Of a stretch of DNA of 64,000 nt, positions 23,436 through 35,418 are shown piece after piece. The DNA is taken from assembly GCF_002165575.1 (NCBI RefSeq), contig NZ_MXQF01000001.1:1-64000 (forward strand), read 5' to 3'. The notes below the pieces were generated by a model. The model was given only the letters and a program-made list of their open reading frames with translations, had not been told where the DNA came from and did no database searches. How positions within the stretch are numbered: the first letter of the stretch is position 1; the number at the start of each line of letters is the position of its first letter. Made by a program: the position numbers and the translations under genes. The stretch is from Pseudoalteromonas sp. A601 (GTDB lineage Bacteria > Pseudomonadota > Gammaproteobacteria > Enterobacterales > Alteromonadaceae).

Positions 23436-26400
23436 TTAGTTAAATTCTAGTTCTACATCTTGTGCAGCCATTAGTGAAAGCTTATGAATTAAGTCATCAC
23501 TAGGCGTAACACACCATTCTGTACCTAAGGTTAACTCAGCCAACGCATCTGGACGTTGATAGAAAACCCTAATCGGACATGTACCAAACTTATAAGGTTC
23601 GAGTACTTTTTGTAAATTATCGAAGAAGTTAGCCTCGATTTGCACCATATTTAGCGTCATTTTGATCGCTTTTATGCGTTTTTCTCGCGCTTGCGCTATG
23701 GTGCATATGTCTCTGGCGGTCATTGTAATGCCACCAGAGAAGTTATCAAAGCTGACCTGTCCAGATATTACCAAGATATTGTTGATTTGCAGCATATCTT
23801 GGTACATTTCAAACTGTTCTGGGAATAAGCGTACATCAATACGGGCACTCTTGTCATCTAAAGTTATAAGCCCCCATCGATTTCCCTTCTTATTTATTAG
23901 TGTGCGTGCTGCAATAACAAGGCCTGCAGCGGTTGATTGCACATCACGATTAGTTGGCTGTAAATCGACTAAACGGCCTGTGGTGTAATGTTTAAGCTCT
24001 CTACGGTATTGATTTATCGGGTGACCGGTTAAATAAAGACCTAGAGTTTCTTTTTCACCGTCTAACCACTGGTTATCTGTTAATGGTGTAGCTTTTATAA
24101 AGGCTTGTTCAACTTCATCAGGCTCTGTGGCAAGTAAACCAAACAAATCAGTTTGACCAAGAGATTCTGCTTTATTGTGTTGATCAGCAGCGCGCATCGC
24201 ATCTTTAAGGCTCGCTAGCAGCGTGGCACGTCCTGGTTGGGTTTTATCTGGGCCAAGTTGATCAAGTGCACCGGCGTAAATAAGTTTCTCCGTGACACGT
24301 TTATTTAAACGCTTTAAGTCCACTCGGGCGCAAAAATCGAATAAATCTTTAAACGGGCCGCCTTCACTGCGCGCTTCTAAAATTGCTTCAACAGGCGCTT
24401 CACCAACCCCTTTAATAGCGCCGATACCGTAAACAATTTCGCCTTGCTGATTTACAGCAAATTTAAACTCACCCGCGTTTACATCCGGCGGTAATAAGGT
24501 GAGTTTCATGTTTTCACATTCATCCACCAAAATTACGATTTTATCGGTGTTATCCATATCTGCCGACATTACCGCAGCCATAAACTCAGCCGGATAGTGC
24601 GTTTTCATCCACAAGGTTTGGTATGATACTAGCGCATAGGCTGCTGAGTGAGATTTATTAAAACCATAACCCGCAAACTTCTCTACCAAGTCGAAGATTT
24701 TAATTGCAAGTTCGCCGTCAATGCCGTTATTTCTTGCCCCATCTTCAAAGGTTGAACGTTGTTTTGCCATTTCTTCTGGCTTTTTCTTACCCATTGCACG
24801 ACGCAGCATATCCGCGCCACCTAGCGTGTAACCCGCTAAGACCTGTGCAATTTGCATTACCTGTTCTTGATACAAGATAATGCCGTAAGTAGGCTCAAGA
24901 ATAGGCTGTAAGCTTTCGTGCTGATATTGTGCATCTGGGTAAGAGATGTCTTCTCGGCCCAATTTACGGTCGATAAAGTTATCTACCATGCCCGATTGCA
25001 GTGGGCCTGGTCTAAACAAGGCCACCAAGGCTATCATATCTTCAAAGCAGTCAGGTTTAAGACGCCTGATCAGATCTTTCATACCCCGCGATTCGAGCTG
25101 GAATACCGCGGTTGTTTCGGCGCGTAATAATAGCTCTATACTCTTTTTATCATCCAGTGGAATTGCGTTGATATCAACCGGCTTTTTGCCTTCACGCTCA
25201 AGGCGCTCGTTGGTCATATCAATTGCCCACTGCAAGATTGTCAGCGTGCGAAGACCCAAGAAGTCAAATTTAACCAAGCCCGCGGTTTCAACGTCATTTT
25301 TGTCAAACTGAGTAACGGGGAATTTACCTTCATCATCACAATAAAGGGCTGCAAAGTCAGTGATGGTGGTGGGTGATATAACAACACCACCCGCATGCTT
25401 ACCGGCATTACGTGTACACCCCTCAAGGATGCGGCACATATCAATTAAGTCTTTAACCTCTGAGTCGCCATCGTAAGCCTCTTGCAAGCGCGGCTCAACG
25501 TCAAAAGCTTTTGCTAAGGTCATCCCCGGATCGCCAGGTATCAATTTTGAAATACGGTCAACAAAACCATAAGGGTGGCCAAGCACACGACCAACATCAC
25601 GAATAACCGCTTTTGCTGCCATGGTACCAAAGGTGATGATTTGCGATACCGCGTCCCGCCCATACAGCGCTGATACGTGGTCGATTACTTCATCACGCCT
25701 ATCCATACAGAAATCGACGTCGAAATCCGGCATTGAGATACGTTCAGGGTTCAAGAAACGTTCGAAAAGTAAGTCAAACTCAAGCGGATCAAGATCGGTG
25801 ATCTTAAGTGCATAAGCCACCAAGGAACCCGCACCAGAACCACGCCCTGGCCCTACTGGAATATTGTTATCTTTACTCCATTGGATGAACTCCATTACGA
25901 TCAAGAAGTAACCAGGGAAACCCATTTGGTTAATTACGTCGAGCTCTATTTTTAGTCGCTCATCATATTCTACGCGTTTTTCTTTTCGCTCATTTTCATC
26001 AGGGAATAAAAACTGCAACCGCTCTTCAAGGCCATCTTCTGAGACTTTAACTAAGAAGTCTTCAATTTTTAACGAGCCTGTGGGGTAATCTGGCAAAAAG
26101 TAAGTACCAAGCTGTACCGTTACATTACAGCGCTTGGCTATTTCGACGCTGTTTTGTAGTGCTTCAGGGATATCGCTAAACAACTCAGCCATTTGCTCTG
26201 GCGTTTTTAAGTACTGCTCTTGTGAAAAGCGTTTAGGCCGACGTTTGTCATCAAGCGTATAGCCGTCAAAAATGGCAACGCGAATTTCATGCGCTTCAAA
26301 GTTTTCTGGTTTTAAAAACACCACTTCGTTGGTGGCAACCACGGGCAACTGCTCCACGCTTGCCAATTCAACCGCTAAATGTAAATACTCTTCTTCTTGG

Positions 26401-26927
26401 GCACGTGAACTGCGAATAAGCTCAATATAGTAATGGTCGCTAAAATGCTGTTTATAAAAGCTGACCACTGATTCAATAATACCCGCGTTGCCTTTTAAGA
26501 GTGCCTTACCTAAATCACCATCTTTTGCACCAGAGAGCAAAATAAGGCCCTCTTTATGCTCCACCAGCCAGTCTCGGTCTATTACAGGGCGGTGAAATAG
26601 ATGCCCACGCTGGTATGCTTTTGAAATAAGCAGTGTTAGGTTTTTATAGCCGGTATTATCTTTGGCTAAAATAACAAGTCGACACGGCCCTTCGGGAAAC
26701 TCTGGACTGTGTAACCAAAAGTCAGCCCCAACGATTGGTTTTATTCCGGCGTTGTGGGCTGTATCGTAAAAACGCACTAAACCACACAAGTTCATTTGAT
26801 CGGTAATTGCTAACGCAGGTAATTGTAGCTCTTGTGCTTTGGCAACAATCGGCTTGGTTTTAGCCAAACCATCGACCATCGAAAAATCAGAGTGAACTCG
26901 TAAATGTACAAAATCAGGAGCTGCCAT
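23436..26927 (-). CDS. dnaE: DNA polymerase III, alpha subunit
   Basis: The 1163-residue protein is full length. The N-terminal PHP domain ([15 protein letters not shown]) is followed by the C-family polymerase core with catalytic aspartates in [15 protein letters not shown] (near 400). The PolIII palm/finger regions ([28 protein letters not shown]), helix-hairpin-helix and OB-fold parts come next. It is the replicative polymerase subunit. It overlaps rnhB by one base, consistent with coupled translation. Confidence 0.98.
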   Translation of the reverse strand: MAAPDFVHLRVHSDFSMVDGLAKTKPIVAKAQELQLPALAITDQMNLCGLVRFYDTAHNAGIKPIVGADFWLHSPEFPEGPCRLVILAKDNTGYKNLTLLISKAYQRGHLFHRPVIDRDWLVEHKEGLILLSGAKDGDLGKALLKGNAGIIESVVSFYKQHFSDHYYIELIRSSRAQEEEYLHLAVELASVEQLPVVATNEVVFLKPENFEAHEIRVAIFDGYTLDDKRRPKRFSQEQYLKTPEQMAELFSDIPEALQNSVEIAKRCNVTVQLGTYFLPDYPTGSLKIEDFLVKVSEDGLEERLQFLFPDENERKEKRVEYDERLKIELDVINQMGFPGYFLIVMEFIQWSKDNNIPVGPGRGSGAGSLVAYALKITDLDPLEFDLLFERFLNPERISMPDFDVDFCMDRRDEVIDHVSALYGRDAVSQIITFGTMAAKAVIRDVGRVLGHPYGFVDRISKLIPGDPGMTLAKAFDVEPRLQEAYDGDSEVKDLIDMCRILEGCTRNAGKHAGGVVISPTTITDFAALYCDDEGKFPVTQFDKNDVETAGLVKFDFLGLRTLTILQWAIDMTNERLEREGKKPVDINAIPLDDKKSIELLLRAETTAVFQLESRGMKDLIRRLKPDCFEDMIALVALFRPGPLQSGMVDNFIDRKLGREDISYPDAQYQHESLQPILEPTYGIILYQEQVMQIAQVLAGYTLGGADMLRRAMGKKKPEEMAKQRSTFEDGARNNGIDGELAIKIFDLVEKFAGYGFNKSHSAAYALVSYQTLWMKTHYPAEFMAAVMSADMDNTDKIVILVDECENMKLTLLPPDVNAGEFKFAVNQQGEIVYGIGAIKGVGEAPVEAILEARSEGGPFKDLFDFCARVDLKRLNKRVTEKLIYAGALDQLGPDKTQPGRATLLASLKDAMRAADQHNKAESLGQTDLFGLLATEPDEVEQAFIKATPLTDNQWLDGEKETLGLYLTGHPINQYRRELKHYTTGRLVDLQPTNRDVQSTAAGLVIAARTLINKKGNRWGLITLDDKSARIDVRLFPEQFEMYQDMLQINNILVISGQVSFDNFSGGITMTARDICTIAQAREKRIKAIKMTLNMVQIEANFFDNLQKVLEPYKFGTCPIRVFYQRPDALAELTLGTEWCVTPSDDLIHKLSLMAAQDVELEFN

Positions 26928-27523
26928 TACTGCTCCTGCATAGCCAGTACACGTTGCACTGGTTTAAAGCTTTTGCGGTGTTCATCAATTGCGCCGTATT
27001 GCTCAAGTGCAGCAAAATGCGCTTTTGTCGGGTAACCTTTATGCCCTGCAAAACCATATTGCGGATAACGTTTATCTAATTCAATCATTTCATCGTCACG
27101 AGCAACTTTCGCTAAAATAGAGGCTGCTGAAATTTCAGCTACTAAGCTATCACCTTTTACGACTGCTTGTGCTGGCATTGTTAAAGCAGGCAGTCGATTT
27201 CCGTCAACAAAAACAAATTCTGGTGTAGTCGTTAATCCCTCTACCGCTCGAGTCATGGCTAGCATAGTAGCGTGTAGAATATTTAGCTCATCAATTTCTG
27301 TTGGACTACATCGGCCAATTGACCAACAAAGTGCTTTTTCTTTGATTTCGATAGCCAGTGCTTGACGTTTTTTATCTGTTAATTTTTTTGAATCTGCAAG
27401 ACCTGCAATCGGGTTTGCTGAATCAAGTATGACCGCAGCAGTAACCACGTCACCAACAAGCGGCCCACGGCCGACTTCATCAACACCGGCAATAAAAGTT
27501 AGGTTTGGTCGTTCAATTTGCAT
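26927..27523 (-). CDS. rnhB: Ribonuclease HII
   Basis: The 198-residue protein has [15 protein letters not shown] with the first catalytic Asp and Glu, and FVDGNRLP with the next Asp. It removes ribonucleotides and RNA from RNA:DNA hybrids. It overlaps lpxB by 11 nt and dnaE by one base. Confidence 0.97.
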   Translation of the reverse strand: MQIERPNLTFIAGVDEVGRGPLVGDVVTAAVILDSANPIAGLADSKKLTDKKRQALAIEIKEKALCWSIGRCSPTEIDELNILHATMLAMTRAVEGLTTTPEFVFVDGNRLPALTMPAQAVVKGDSLVAEISAASILAKVARDDEMIELDKRYPQYGFAGHKGYPTKAHFAALEQYGAIDEHRKSFKPVQRVLAMQEQ

Positions 27524-28670
27524 TTAATAACTCCGCTACTGCTGCCGCTGCTTGCTCACTGGCATTTAAACGTATTTGCTGATGAATTGCTAAAAATCGG
27601 GCCTTTAACTCGCTGTTATCGCTATTGAGCATGGGTTCAAGTGCATTTGTTAGATTATCAACGTTACAATCTTTTTGCATAAACTCTGGGACTAACTCTT
27701 CATCGGCTAATAAATTAGGTAATGAAAAATATTTAATATTAAAGGTAAATAGACTTTTGAAAATCCAGTAGCTCATTGCTTTTATCTTGTAGCCTACAAC
27801 CATCGGCTTTTTGTACAGCATACCTTCTAAGGTGGCAGTACCTGATGCTATTAAAATAGCATCGGCCGCTTGCATGGCAATGTCAGATTGGCCATCCAAC
27901 AGTTGTATTTTTAAATTGGGTGCTGTGGCTGCTAAAATTTCACTAAATTGTGCTTTACGCTTGTCATTAACAAGGGGCACAACAATTTTTAAATCTGGGT
28001 TTTTCGCTTGTAAGCCAGCGGCTGTTTTTATGTAAGTCTCACTTAATAGCCCAACCTCCGAGCCACGACTTCCCGGTAACAGCGCTAATACTTTATCATC
28101 GTGGTTTAAGCCAAGCTGTGAACGTGCCGCACTGTCGTCATGTTCAAGAGCAATGTCATCAGCAAGTGTATGGCCAACAAATGTGCAAGGTACATTATGT
28201 TTATCGTAAAAGGCTTTTTCAAACGGTAACAAGGCCAATACTAAGTTCGTCGCGGCACTGATTTTATGAATACGTTTTTCACGCCACGCCCAAACGGAGG
28301 GGCTTACATATTGAATTGTTTTGATACCCGCATCTTTTAAGGGCTTTTCGATACGTAAGTTAAAGTCAGGCGCATCTATGCCAATGTAAACATCGGGCGG
28401 GTTATCAATTAAATGTTGCACCAACTGTTTGCGGATTTTTAATAATCGAGGTAAACGACCTAACACTTCAACCAGCCCCATTACAGCCAGCTCTTCCATA
28501 TCAAAAAGGCTACTACAGCCCTGAGCTTGCATTTTAGGCCCTGCGATGCCTTCGAATATGGCATCAGGATAACGTTTTTTCAGCGCTTTAATTAAGCCTT
28601 CACCTAATATATCACCTGATAACTCACCTACCACAATGGCGATACGTAACGGTTTAGTTTGATTATTCAT
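27513..28670 (-). CDS. lpxB: Lipid A disaccharide synthase
   Basis: The 385-residue GT19 glycosyltransferase has the start [17 protein letters not shown] and the family motifs SPSVWAWR and [10 protein letters not shown]. It joins UDP-2,3-diacylglucosamine and lipid X to make the lipid A disaccharide. It heads lpxB-rnhB-dnaE-accA. Its usual upstream partner lpxA is 7.2 kb away, beyond the cyd block, so its promoter must lie in 28671-29042. Confidence 0.97.
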   Translation of the reverse strand: MNNQTKPLRIAIVVGELSGDILGEGLIKALKKRYPDAIFEGIAGPKMQAQGCSSLFDMEELAVMGLVEVLGRLPRLLKIRKQLVQHLIDNPPDVYIGIDAPDFNLRIEKPLKDAGIKTIQYVSPSVWAWREKRIHKISAATNLVLALLPFEKAFYDKHNVPCTFVGHTLADDIALEHDDSAARSQLGLNHDDKVLALLPGSRGSEVGLLSETYIKTAAGLQAKNPDLKIVVPLVNDKRKAQFSEILAATAPNLKIQLLDGQSDIAMQAADAILIASGTATLEGMLYKKPMVVGYKIKAMSYWIFKSLFTFNIKYFSLPNLLADEELVPEFMQKDCNVDNLTNALEPMLNSDNSELKARFLAIHQQIRLNASEQAAAAVAELLNAN

Positions 28671-29042
28671 TGATTATTTTGTTCGCAATTAGCGTTGCAT
28701 TTATTTCTGTCAGTTTAACGTGTTTTGCCAATAGGATAAATGTCATCGAGTTAATAAATAATTTAATTATAAAAATACCATCCACGTCGGTTCTGCTCAG
28801 CCTTCGATAAATATTAGGTACAAAAGTGGAGAAAACTATAAAAAAAAATAAACGATTGAATACTTTTGCTTTTATTACTAGTATTACATTAGGATTATCT
28901 AATATAAATAAAAAGGCACGAACCTTAGTGTTATTTATACTATTTTTTAGTTGACTAAACTTAATATAAGATTAACATTAACGAACTTTCAGTAATTTCT
29001 GAAACATGCTGTAGCTAACCGTCAAATTTAAGGAGCTTAATA
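28671..29042. promoter_or_regulatory. Divergent promoter region of lpxB and cydA
   Basis: This 372-bp AT-rich gap separates lpxB (minus) from cydA (plus). A plus-strand promoter candidate is TTGAAT (28856-28861), 17 bp, TAGTAT (28879-28884). The sequence ATTAACATTAAC at 28971-28982 is, in reverse, a GTTAAT direct repeat resembling ArcA half-sites, which would fit oxygen control of cytochrome bd; this is weak evidence. AAGGAGC precedes the cydA ATG. Confidence 0.5.
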
Positions 29043-30629
29043 ATGATAGATGAAGCCTTTGTGGATCTATCGCGATTGCAATTTGCAATCACCGCCCTGT
29101 TTCACTTTCTTTTCGTACCGTTAACCCTCGGCATGACTTGGATTTTGGTGATCATGGAATCTGTCTATGTAATGACAGGCCGCGAGATATACCGCGATAT
29201 GACTAAGTTCTGGGGTAAGCTTTTCGGCATTAATTTTGCCGTAGGTGTTGCCACAGGTTTAACGATGGAATTTGAATTTGGTACCAACTGGTCTTATTAC
29301 TCTCACTATGTCGGTGATGTGTTTGGTGCTCCTTTGGCGATTGAAGGCTTAATGGCTTTCTTTTTAGAATCAACCTTTGTTGGTATGTTCTTTTTAGGTT
29401 GGCAGCGCTTAAGCAAACGCCAGCATTTAGGTGCAACATTCCTGATGGCCATTGGTACTAACTTATCTGCACTGTGGATACTGATAGCAAATGGGTGGAT
29501 GCAAAACCCTGTGGGCGCTGAATTTAACTATCAAACTATGCGAATGGAAATGACTAGTTTTGCTGAACTCGTTTTCAACCCTGTGGCACAAGTTAAGTTT
29601 ATTCATACCGTTTCTGCAGGTTATGTAGCTGCATCCATGTTTGTGTTGGGTATTAGTAGCTGGTACATCTTAAAAGGTCGTGATTTAGCCTTTGCAAAAC
29701 GCTCATTTTCTGTTGCATCAGGCTTTGGCTTAGCCTCCATATTATGTGTTATTTTACTCGGCGATGAATCAGGCTACGAAGTAGGCGAAGTACAAAAAGT
29801 TAAACTCGCTACCATTGAAGCAGAGTGGCACACCGAAGAAGCTCCGGCTGCATTTACCGCTATCGGTATTCCTGACTCAGATGAGCAAGTTACTCATGCT
29901 GCGGTTAAAATTCCTTACGCATTAGGCTTAATAGCAACACGCTCGCTTGATGAGCAAGTAACTGGTATTAGTGATCTGGAGAAAAAACACGAAGTACGTA
30001 TTCGAAATGGCATGATTGCGTATAAGTACCTTGAGAAGCTTAGAAACGGCGAGGATACTCCCGCCAATATTGCAAAGTTTGATACTCTAAAAGATGACCT
30101 TGGTTATGGCTTATTATTAAAGCGTTATACCCCTAATGTGGTTGATGCAACCGAAGAGCAAATTCAACAAGCGGTTAAAGATTCTTTCCCACGGGTTGGG
30201 CCTATGTTTTGGTCGTTCAGGATCATGGTTGGTTGCGGCGTGATAATGCTAGTTGTATTCGCCCTGTCATTTTACTACAACGCTCATCGCGTTATTGAAC
30301 AAAAACGTTGGCTACTCAAAGCAGCATTATGGAGTATTCCACTGCCATGGGTAGCCATTGAGTTCGGTTGGATTGTTGCCGAATATGGCCGTCAGCCTTG
30401 GGCAATCTCAGAGGTACTGCCTACATTCTTAGCGACCTCGTCACTGACCGTCAATGACTTATTATTAAGCATTACTGGCTTTGTTATTTTCTACATTATT
30501 CTAGCCGTTATAGAGGGCTGGTTGATGCTAAAATTTGTTAAGCAAGGTCCCAGTTCTCTGCATACAGGTAAATACTACTTTGAACTTGAGAAAACCGATA
30601 AACAATTAAATCAAGGAGCACAATCATGA
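29043..30629 (+). CDS. cydA: Cytochrome bd oxidase subunit I
   Basis: The 528-residue protein is the long-Q-loop type, like E. coli CydA (522). The start (VDLSRLQFAITALFHFLFVPLTLG) holds a haem ligand His, and GWIVAEYGRQPWAISEVLPT is the conserved bd signature after the Q-loop. Multiple membrane helices are visible. It oxidises quinol and reduces O2 to water with high affinity. It is first in cydA-cydB-cydX-cydD-cydC and overlaps cydB by 4 nt. Confidence 0.98.
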   Translation: MIDEAFVDLSRLQFAITALFHFLFVPLTLGMTWILVIMESVYVMTGREIYRDMTKFWGKLFGINFAVGVATGLTMEFEFGTNWSYYSHYVGDVFGAPLAIEGLMAFFLESTFVGMFFLGWQRLSKRQHLGATFLMAIGTNLSALWILIANGWMQNPVGAEFNYQTMRMEMTSFAELVFNPVAQVKFIHTVSAGYVAASMFVLGISSWYILKGRDLAFAKRSFSVASGFGLASILCVILLGDESGYEVGEVQKVKLATIEAEWHTEEAPAAFTAIGIPDSDEQVTHAAVKIPYALGLIATRSLDEQVTGISDLEKKHEVRIRNGMIAYKYLEKLRNGEDTPANIAKFDTLKDDLGYGLLLKRYTPNVVDATEEQIQQAVKDSFPRVGPMFWSFRIMVGCGVIMLVVFALSFYYNAHRVIEQKRWLLKAALWSIPLPWVAIEFGWIVAEYGRQPWAISEVLPTFLATSSLTVNDLLLSITGFVIFYIILAVIEGWLMLKFVKQGPSSLHTGKYYFELEKTDKQLNQGAQS

Positions 30630-31765
30630 TTTTTGATTACGAAACCTTAAAGTTCATTTGGTGGCTGTTAATTGGTGTGTTGCTCATTGGCTTTGCTATC
30701 ACAGATGGTATGGACATGGGGGTAGCAATTTTATTACGCCTAGTTGGTAAAACAGATATAGAACGCCGTACTGTGATCAATACCATTGGTGCACACTGGG
30801 ATGGTAATCAGGTATGGTTTATCACCGCAGGGGGGGCTTTGTTTGCTGCTTGGCCGATGGTATACGCTGCGGCATTCTCTGGCTTTTACTTTGCGATGAT
30901 GCTGGTATTGTTTGCACTGTTCTTACGTCCACTCGCATTTGATTATCGCTCTAAACTTGAGTCTGCAAAGTGGCGTAATAATTGGGATTGGGCACTCTTA
31001 GTAGGTAGCATAGTTCCGGCATTAATATTTGGTGTTGCCTTTGGTAATGTACTACAAGGTGTACCTTTTAATATTGATAACTTTATGCGTATAACATACC
31101 AAGGCTCGTTCTTTGGCTTACTCAATCCGTTTGCTCTTGTAGCAGGTGTAATAAGTGTCGCCATGCTTGTGGGACATGCTGGTATGTGGCTACAACTTAG
31201 AACAGATGCTGAAGTTGCACAGCGCTCTGCCCAATTTGGCCGTTACGCACTAATATTATTTATTGTGTTATTTGCCGCTGCTGGCTTCTGGGTTGCAAAT
31301 ATGGATGGTTATCAAGTTGTATCAATGAGTGATACCCAAAGTTATGCCAACCCATTAGCTAAAGTAGTCACGACAAGTTCAGGTGCATGGCTTGATAATT
31401 ACACGAAAATGCCTTTAACAATGGCATTCCCAGCACTGGCACTTGTTATGGCAACTATGGCTATTATTTTCTCAGTAATAAATAAGCCCGCTTTAGGTTT
31501 GGCTTCTACTAGCTTGATGTTAGTTGGCGTTATTATGACTGCGGGGACTGCTATGTTCCCATTTGTTATGCCATCAAGTAATAACCCCAATATTAGTTTG
31601 ACTATGTGGGATGCGGTATCAAGTCATCTGACGCTTAATGTCATGTTCATTGTGGCAATAATTCTTGTGCCAATTATATTAATTTACACAACTTGGTGTT
31701 ATGTGAAAATGTGGCGTAAAGTCACTAAAGATGAAATTGAAAATAACACTCATGGTAGCTACTAA
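30626..31765 (+). CDS. cydB: Cytochrome bd oxidase subunit II
   Basis: The 379-residue protein has the CydB start (FIWWLLIGVLLIGFAITDGMDMG) and NTIGAHWDGNQVWFI. About eight membrane helices are predicted. It pairs with CydA in the oxidase. The length matches E. coli CydB exactly. The ATG overlaps the cydA stop. Confidence 0.98.
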   Translation: MIFDYETLKFIWWLLIGVLLIGFAITDGMDMGVAILLRLVGKTDIERRTVINTIGAHWDGNQVWFITAGGALFAAWPMVYAAAFSGFYFAMMLVLFALFLRPLAFDYRSKLESAKWRNNWDWALLVGSIVPALIFGVAFGNVLQGVPFNIDNFMRITYQGSFFGLLNPFALVAGVISVAMLVGHAGMWLQLRTDAEVAQRSAQFGRYALILFIVLFAAAGFWVANMDGYQVVSMSDTQSYANPLAKVVTTSSGAWLDNYTKMPLTMAFPALALVMATMAIIFSVINKPALGLASTSLMLVGVIMTAGTAMFPFVMPSSNNPNISLTMWDAVSSHLTLNVMFIVAIILVPIILIYTTWCYVKMWRKVTKDEIENNTHGSY

Positions 31766-31776
31766 GGAGATAAATT

Positions 31777-31929
31777 ATGTGGTATTTCGCATGGATACTA
31801 GGCGTTCTACTAGCTTGCACTTTAGGCGTTATTAATGTTATGTGGTATGAGTTTCAGCAACACAAAGATAGCATTGCAGAGGATGAGCTTGAGTTGCATG
31901 AAAGACTAAAACGCCAAAATGACAACTAA
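31777..31929 (+). CDS. cydX: CydX, small subunit of cytochrome bd
   Basis: This 50-residue ORF is preceded by AAGGAG. It starts MWYFAWILGVLLACTLGVIN, the conserved CydX membrane helix with the MWYF-W pattern. It stabilises the CydAB haems. A hydrophilic, charged tail of about 25 residues follows the helix. It starts 11 nt after cydB and overlaps the cydD start by 11 nt. Confidence 0.93.
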   Translation: MWYFAWILGVLLACTLGVINVMWYEFQQHKDSIAEDELELHERLKRQNDN

Positions 31930-33679
31930 ACCCCGTCCTGATCGCGCGCAGCAAATTAAGCTGCGCGCTTTTTTAAAGCAATATAGTCACAGCGGTTCTC
32001 GCCTGTTAAAAGTAAGCATATTACTTGGTACATTAAACGCGCTGCTAATGATAGCCTCGTGCTACTTAATCGCCAATGCAGTCCATTTAGTCATGTTTGC
32101 CGATAAACAACTAGATGATATTACGTACCTACTATGGCCTTTGGCCGGATTAATTTTACTACGTGCTGTGTTTTTAGCGCTCAGCGAGCGTATTAGCCAT
32201 TTTGCCGCACAGAAAATAAAAAATACGATGCGAAAAACCTTGCTTGCTAAACTCAATCGGCTTGGGCCGATTTATAGCGAGCAGAAAGGGCACGGTGCTA
32301 CGTTAAATACCTTACACAATGGTGTTGAGGCTCTACATCAATATTATGCTAATTACTTACCCAGCGTCGCTTACAGTGCATTAATACCCTTAGCTATTTT
32401 AGTTATTATATTTCCTACTGATTACAAAGCCGGGCTTATCTTTTTATTTACTGCCCCACTGATCCCTTTTTTCATGATTTTAGTTGGCCATAAGGCTGAA
32501 GAGATCAATCAACAACGTTGGCAACAGCTATCTGTATTAGGTAATTACTTTTTTGATAGATTAAACGGCTTAACCCAATTAAAGCTCTTTAATGCTACGC
32601 GTCGTGAGCTTGCCAATATAGCTAAAATTTCTGATGATTTTCGTACTTCGACCATGAGTGTGTTAAAAATCGCGTTTTTATCCGCATTCGCCTTAGAGTT
32701 TTTTGCCACCATAAGTGTCGCATTAGTCGCGGTGATCATCGGCTTTCGATTGTTTTTTGGCACCCTAGACTTTGCGACAGGCTTTGTTGTGTTACTACTG
32801 GCCCCTGAATTTTACTTACCTCTTCGCCAAATGGGCACTCATTATCATGCTCGCTTAGAGGGCATTAGCGCTGCCGCTGATATGATTGATATTATTAATG
32901 CCGATGAAGAATTACCGCCAGCGCAACAAACAAAGCTATCATTACCTATACAAAGTATAAGTACAAAACAACTCAGCTTTTATTACCCGCAAAGCAAAGA
33001 AGGCTTAAGTAATATAAACCTAGCTTTCCCTGTCAAAGGGTTAGTGGCTTTTATAGGCGACAGCGGCGCGGGTAAAAGTACATTATTTGACTGTCTATTG
33101 GGTTTTCATCAGCAAGCTAATAGCCAAATAATCATTAATGATACTCCCCTATGTAAATTGGACAGCCAGAGCTGGCAACAACATATAGCTTGGATCCCCC
33201 AACAGCCTACACTGTTTTACATGAGTGTTGCAGAAAACTTACGCCTTGGTAAAGCCGATGCTACCCAAGCACAATTAGAACAAGCCGCCATCAAAGCCGG
33301 TGCGCTTGAATTTATACAAACGCTACCTCAAGGGTTTGATACACTTTTGGGTGAACACGGTGAAGGACTATCTGGTGGGCAAAAGCAACGCATCGCGCTA
33401 GCACGCGCCTTTTTAAAAAACGCGCCTATCCTCATGCTAGACGAACCCAGTGCGCATCTTGACAGCCAAACTGAAAAACTGATCAACTCGGCAATTGTTG
33501 ACTACGCTAAAGATCATTTGGTGTTGGTTATTGCGCACCGCTTAAACACTATAACAAATGCAGATAACATTTATGTTTTAGAACAAGGAAAAATAATTGA
33601 ACAAGGTAATTACCAGCAACTTTATCAGCAACATGGAAAGCTGTGGCAATTAGCCCATGCAGGTGCGCAACATGACTAA
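31919..33679 (+). CDS. cydD: CydD, ABC half-transporter for cytochrome bd assembly
   Basis: The 586-residue protein has an N-terminal six-helix ABC transmembrane domain (about 30-330) and a C-terminal ATPase with Walker A GDSGAGKST, signature LSGGQKQR and Walker B ILMLDEPSAH. With CydC it forms the heterodimeric exporter required for cytochrome bd maturation, handling reduced thiols and haem. It overlaps cydX at the start and cydC at the end. Confidence 0.95.
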   Translation: MTTKPRPDRAQQIKLRAFLKQYSHSGSRLLKVSILLGTLNALLMIASCYLIANAVHLVMFADKQLDDITYLLWPLAGLILLRAVFLALSERISHFAAQKIKNTMRKTLLAKLNRLGPIYSEQKGHGATLNTLHNGVEALHQYYANYLPSVAYSALIPLAILVIIFPTDYKAGLIFLFTAPLIPFFMILVGHKAEEINQQRWQQLSVLGNYFFDRLNGLTQLKLFNATRRELANIAKISDDFRTSTMSVLKIAFLSAFALEFFATISVALVAVIIGFRLFFGTLDFATGFVVLLLAPEFYLPLRQMGTHYHARLEGISAAADMIDIINADEELPPAQQTKLSLPIQSISTKQLSFYYPQSKEGLSNINLAFPVKGLVAFIGDSGAGKSTLFDCLLGFHQQANSQIIINDTPLCKLDSQSWQQHIAWIPQQPTLFYMSVAENLRLGKADATQAQLEQAAIKAGALEFIQTLPQGFDTLLGEHGEGLSGGQKQRIALARAFLKNAPILMLDEPSAHLDSQTEKLINSAIVDYAKDHLVLVIAHRLNTITNADNIYVLEQGKIIEQGNYQQLYQQHGKLWQLAHAGAQHD

Positions 33680-35405
33680 TTTTATTCGCTTACTAAAGTT
33701 ATGTAAGCCTCACGCTGGAATGCTTCTACTCGGCGCGTTTTTATCAACCCTAACGGTACTTGCAAATGTGGGCTTACTGGCAATATCTGGCTGGTTTTTA
33801 GCCGCTATGGCCGCAGCAGGCATTGCATCTGTGCATATGAATTACTTTACTCCAGCAGGCGTAATTCGGTTTTTAGCTATTGTTAGAACCGCATCGCGTT
33901 ATGGCGAGCGATTAATTACTCATAATGCGACATTTTTGTTATTGAGTGAAATACGCGTGAGTGTATTTGCAACGTTAAGTAAGCTCAATAATGTAGACTT
34001 AGCCATGAGCCGCAGTGCTGATTTAGTAAGTCGAATGCAAGATGATGTAGATGCGTTGGATACATTTTACTTAAATGTGTTATTGCCAATTATCGTTGCA
34101 TTAATCAGTATTCCGGTTGTCATGTTGTTTATGAGTGCCTATAACCCTAATGTGGCACTCTTATGCTTTAGCTCTTTAATGATTGTCGGCGTTGTTGTTC
34201 CTGCATTTTTAGGGCATAAGTTTAATAAAACAGCAGCACAAGAACGCGTGCAATCAGCGTTATTGCGAGCACAATTATCTGACTCTTTAAAAGGTGCACG
34301 TGAACTTGCACTATATCAAGCATCAGCTCAACAACGTAATCAATGTAATAAAGCCAGTGAGCTCTATAATCAACATATTCAAAAGCGCCACGGGGCACTG
34401 GCCAATAGCGATGGTTTTACATTATTAATCACCCAACTGACTATGCTGGGCAGTATTATTATATTAGTGCCGCTAGTAAGCAGTGCTGAGATAGCAAACG
34501 TAGAGCTGGCAATGATGAGTCTATTTGTATTAGCTAGCTTTGAAACCGTATTAAACTTACCTAATGCGTTTATCCAATTACCTAGCGCCCTCAGTGCTGC
34601 CGCACGTATTTTTGAACTTGAAGATAAACTGAGTGATGACGTTGATAAACCGACAGTAGATGTAAAAAACCTACCTCTCGGTATTAATTTTACCGATATT
34701 GATTACTGCTATAACACCCAAAATTCAGCGTTAAGTAAAGTAAATATAACCATTAAAGCAAAACAAAAGATTGCCTTAGTTGGCCCAAGTGGCAGCGGTA
34801 AAAGTACGTTAATAAACCTACTAAGTGGTTTGTGGCCGGTACAACATGGTCAAATAGAGCTACTTAGTGAGCAAGGCTCAATCAATATTAACCAGCTATC
34901 AACTGATAATCGGTATGAACTACTTACTATCGTTGCACAGCAGCACCATATATTTGATGGAACATTAGCACAGAATTTAAGGTATGCAATGCCAACAGCG
35001 AGCGATGAAGCACTAATACGAGCCTGTGAACAAGCTCAATTGGGGTCATGGCTAGCACAATTACCTGATGGTTTAAAAACACGTTTAGGCACAGCTGGAC
35101 GTACAGTTTCGCAAGGCCAAGCACGACGAATAGCCATTGCACAAGCATTACTTCGAAACAGCGCAATTGTTGTTCTTGATGAACCAACCGAAAGCTTAGA
35201 TAACCAAACTAAACATGCCGTAATAGATACTGTTATGAATGTCATGGCGGACAAAACTATTATTACCATTACCCATGATCCGCAACTTTTGAGCACCATG
35301 GACCAAGTAATATGGCTTGAAAATGGTGAGGTCAGAGCCGTGAATTCTCACCAGTCATTACTAAAAACTGAACCAGATTATATATCGTTAGTAACCCGTT
35401 TTTAG
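33672..35405 (+). CDS. cydC: CydC, ABC half-transporter for cytochrome bd assembly
   Basis: From ATG 33672 the product is 577 residues. It has an N-terminal transmembrane domain and an ATPase with Walker A GPSGSGKST and Walker B IVVLDEPTES. The signature is VSQGQARR in place of LSGGQ, so one composite ATP site may be degenerate, as in many heterodimeric exporters. ATG 33672 overlaps the cydD stop by 8 nt (ATGACTAA) with AGGT upstream. An ATG 15 bp earlier is possible. Confidence 0.95.
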   Translation: MTNFIRLLKLCKPHAGMLLLGAFLSTLTVLANVGLLAISGWFLAAMAAAGIASVHMNYFTPAGVIRFLAIVRTASRYGERLITHNATFLLLSEIRVSVFATLSKLNNVDLAMSRSADLVSRMQDDVDALDTFYLNVLLPIIVALISIPVVMLFMSAYNPNVALLCFSSLMIVGVVVPAFLGHKFNKTAAQERVQSALLRAQLSDSLKGARELALYQASAQQRNQCNKASELYNQHIQKRHGALANSDGFTLLITQLTMLGSIIILVPLVSSAEIANVELAMMSLFVLASFETVLNLPNAFIQLPSALSAAARIFELEDKLSDDVDKPTVDVKNLPLGINFTDIDYCYNTQNSALSKVNITIKAKQKIALVGPSGSGKSTLINLLSGLWPVQHGQIELLSEQGSININQLSTDNRYELLTIVAQQHHIFDGTLAQNLRYAMPTASDEALIRACEQAQLGSWLAQLPDGLKTRLGTAGRTVSQGQARRIAIAQALLRNSAIVVLDEPTESLDNQTKHAVIDTVMNVMADKTIITITHDPQLLSTMDQVIWLENGEVRAVNSHQSLLKTEPDYISLVTRF

Positions 35406-35418
35406 TTTACTGTGCTTG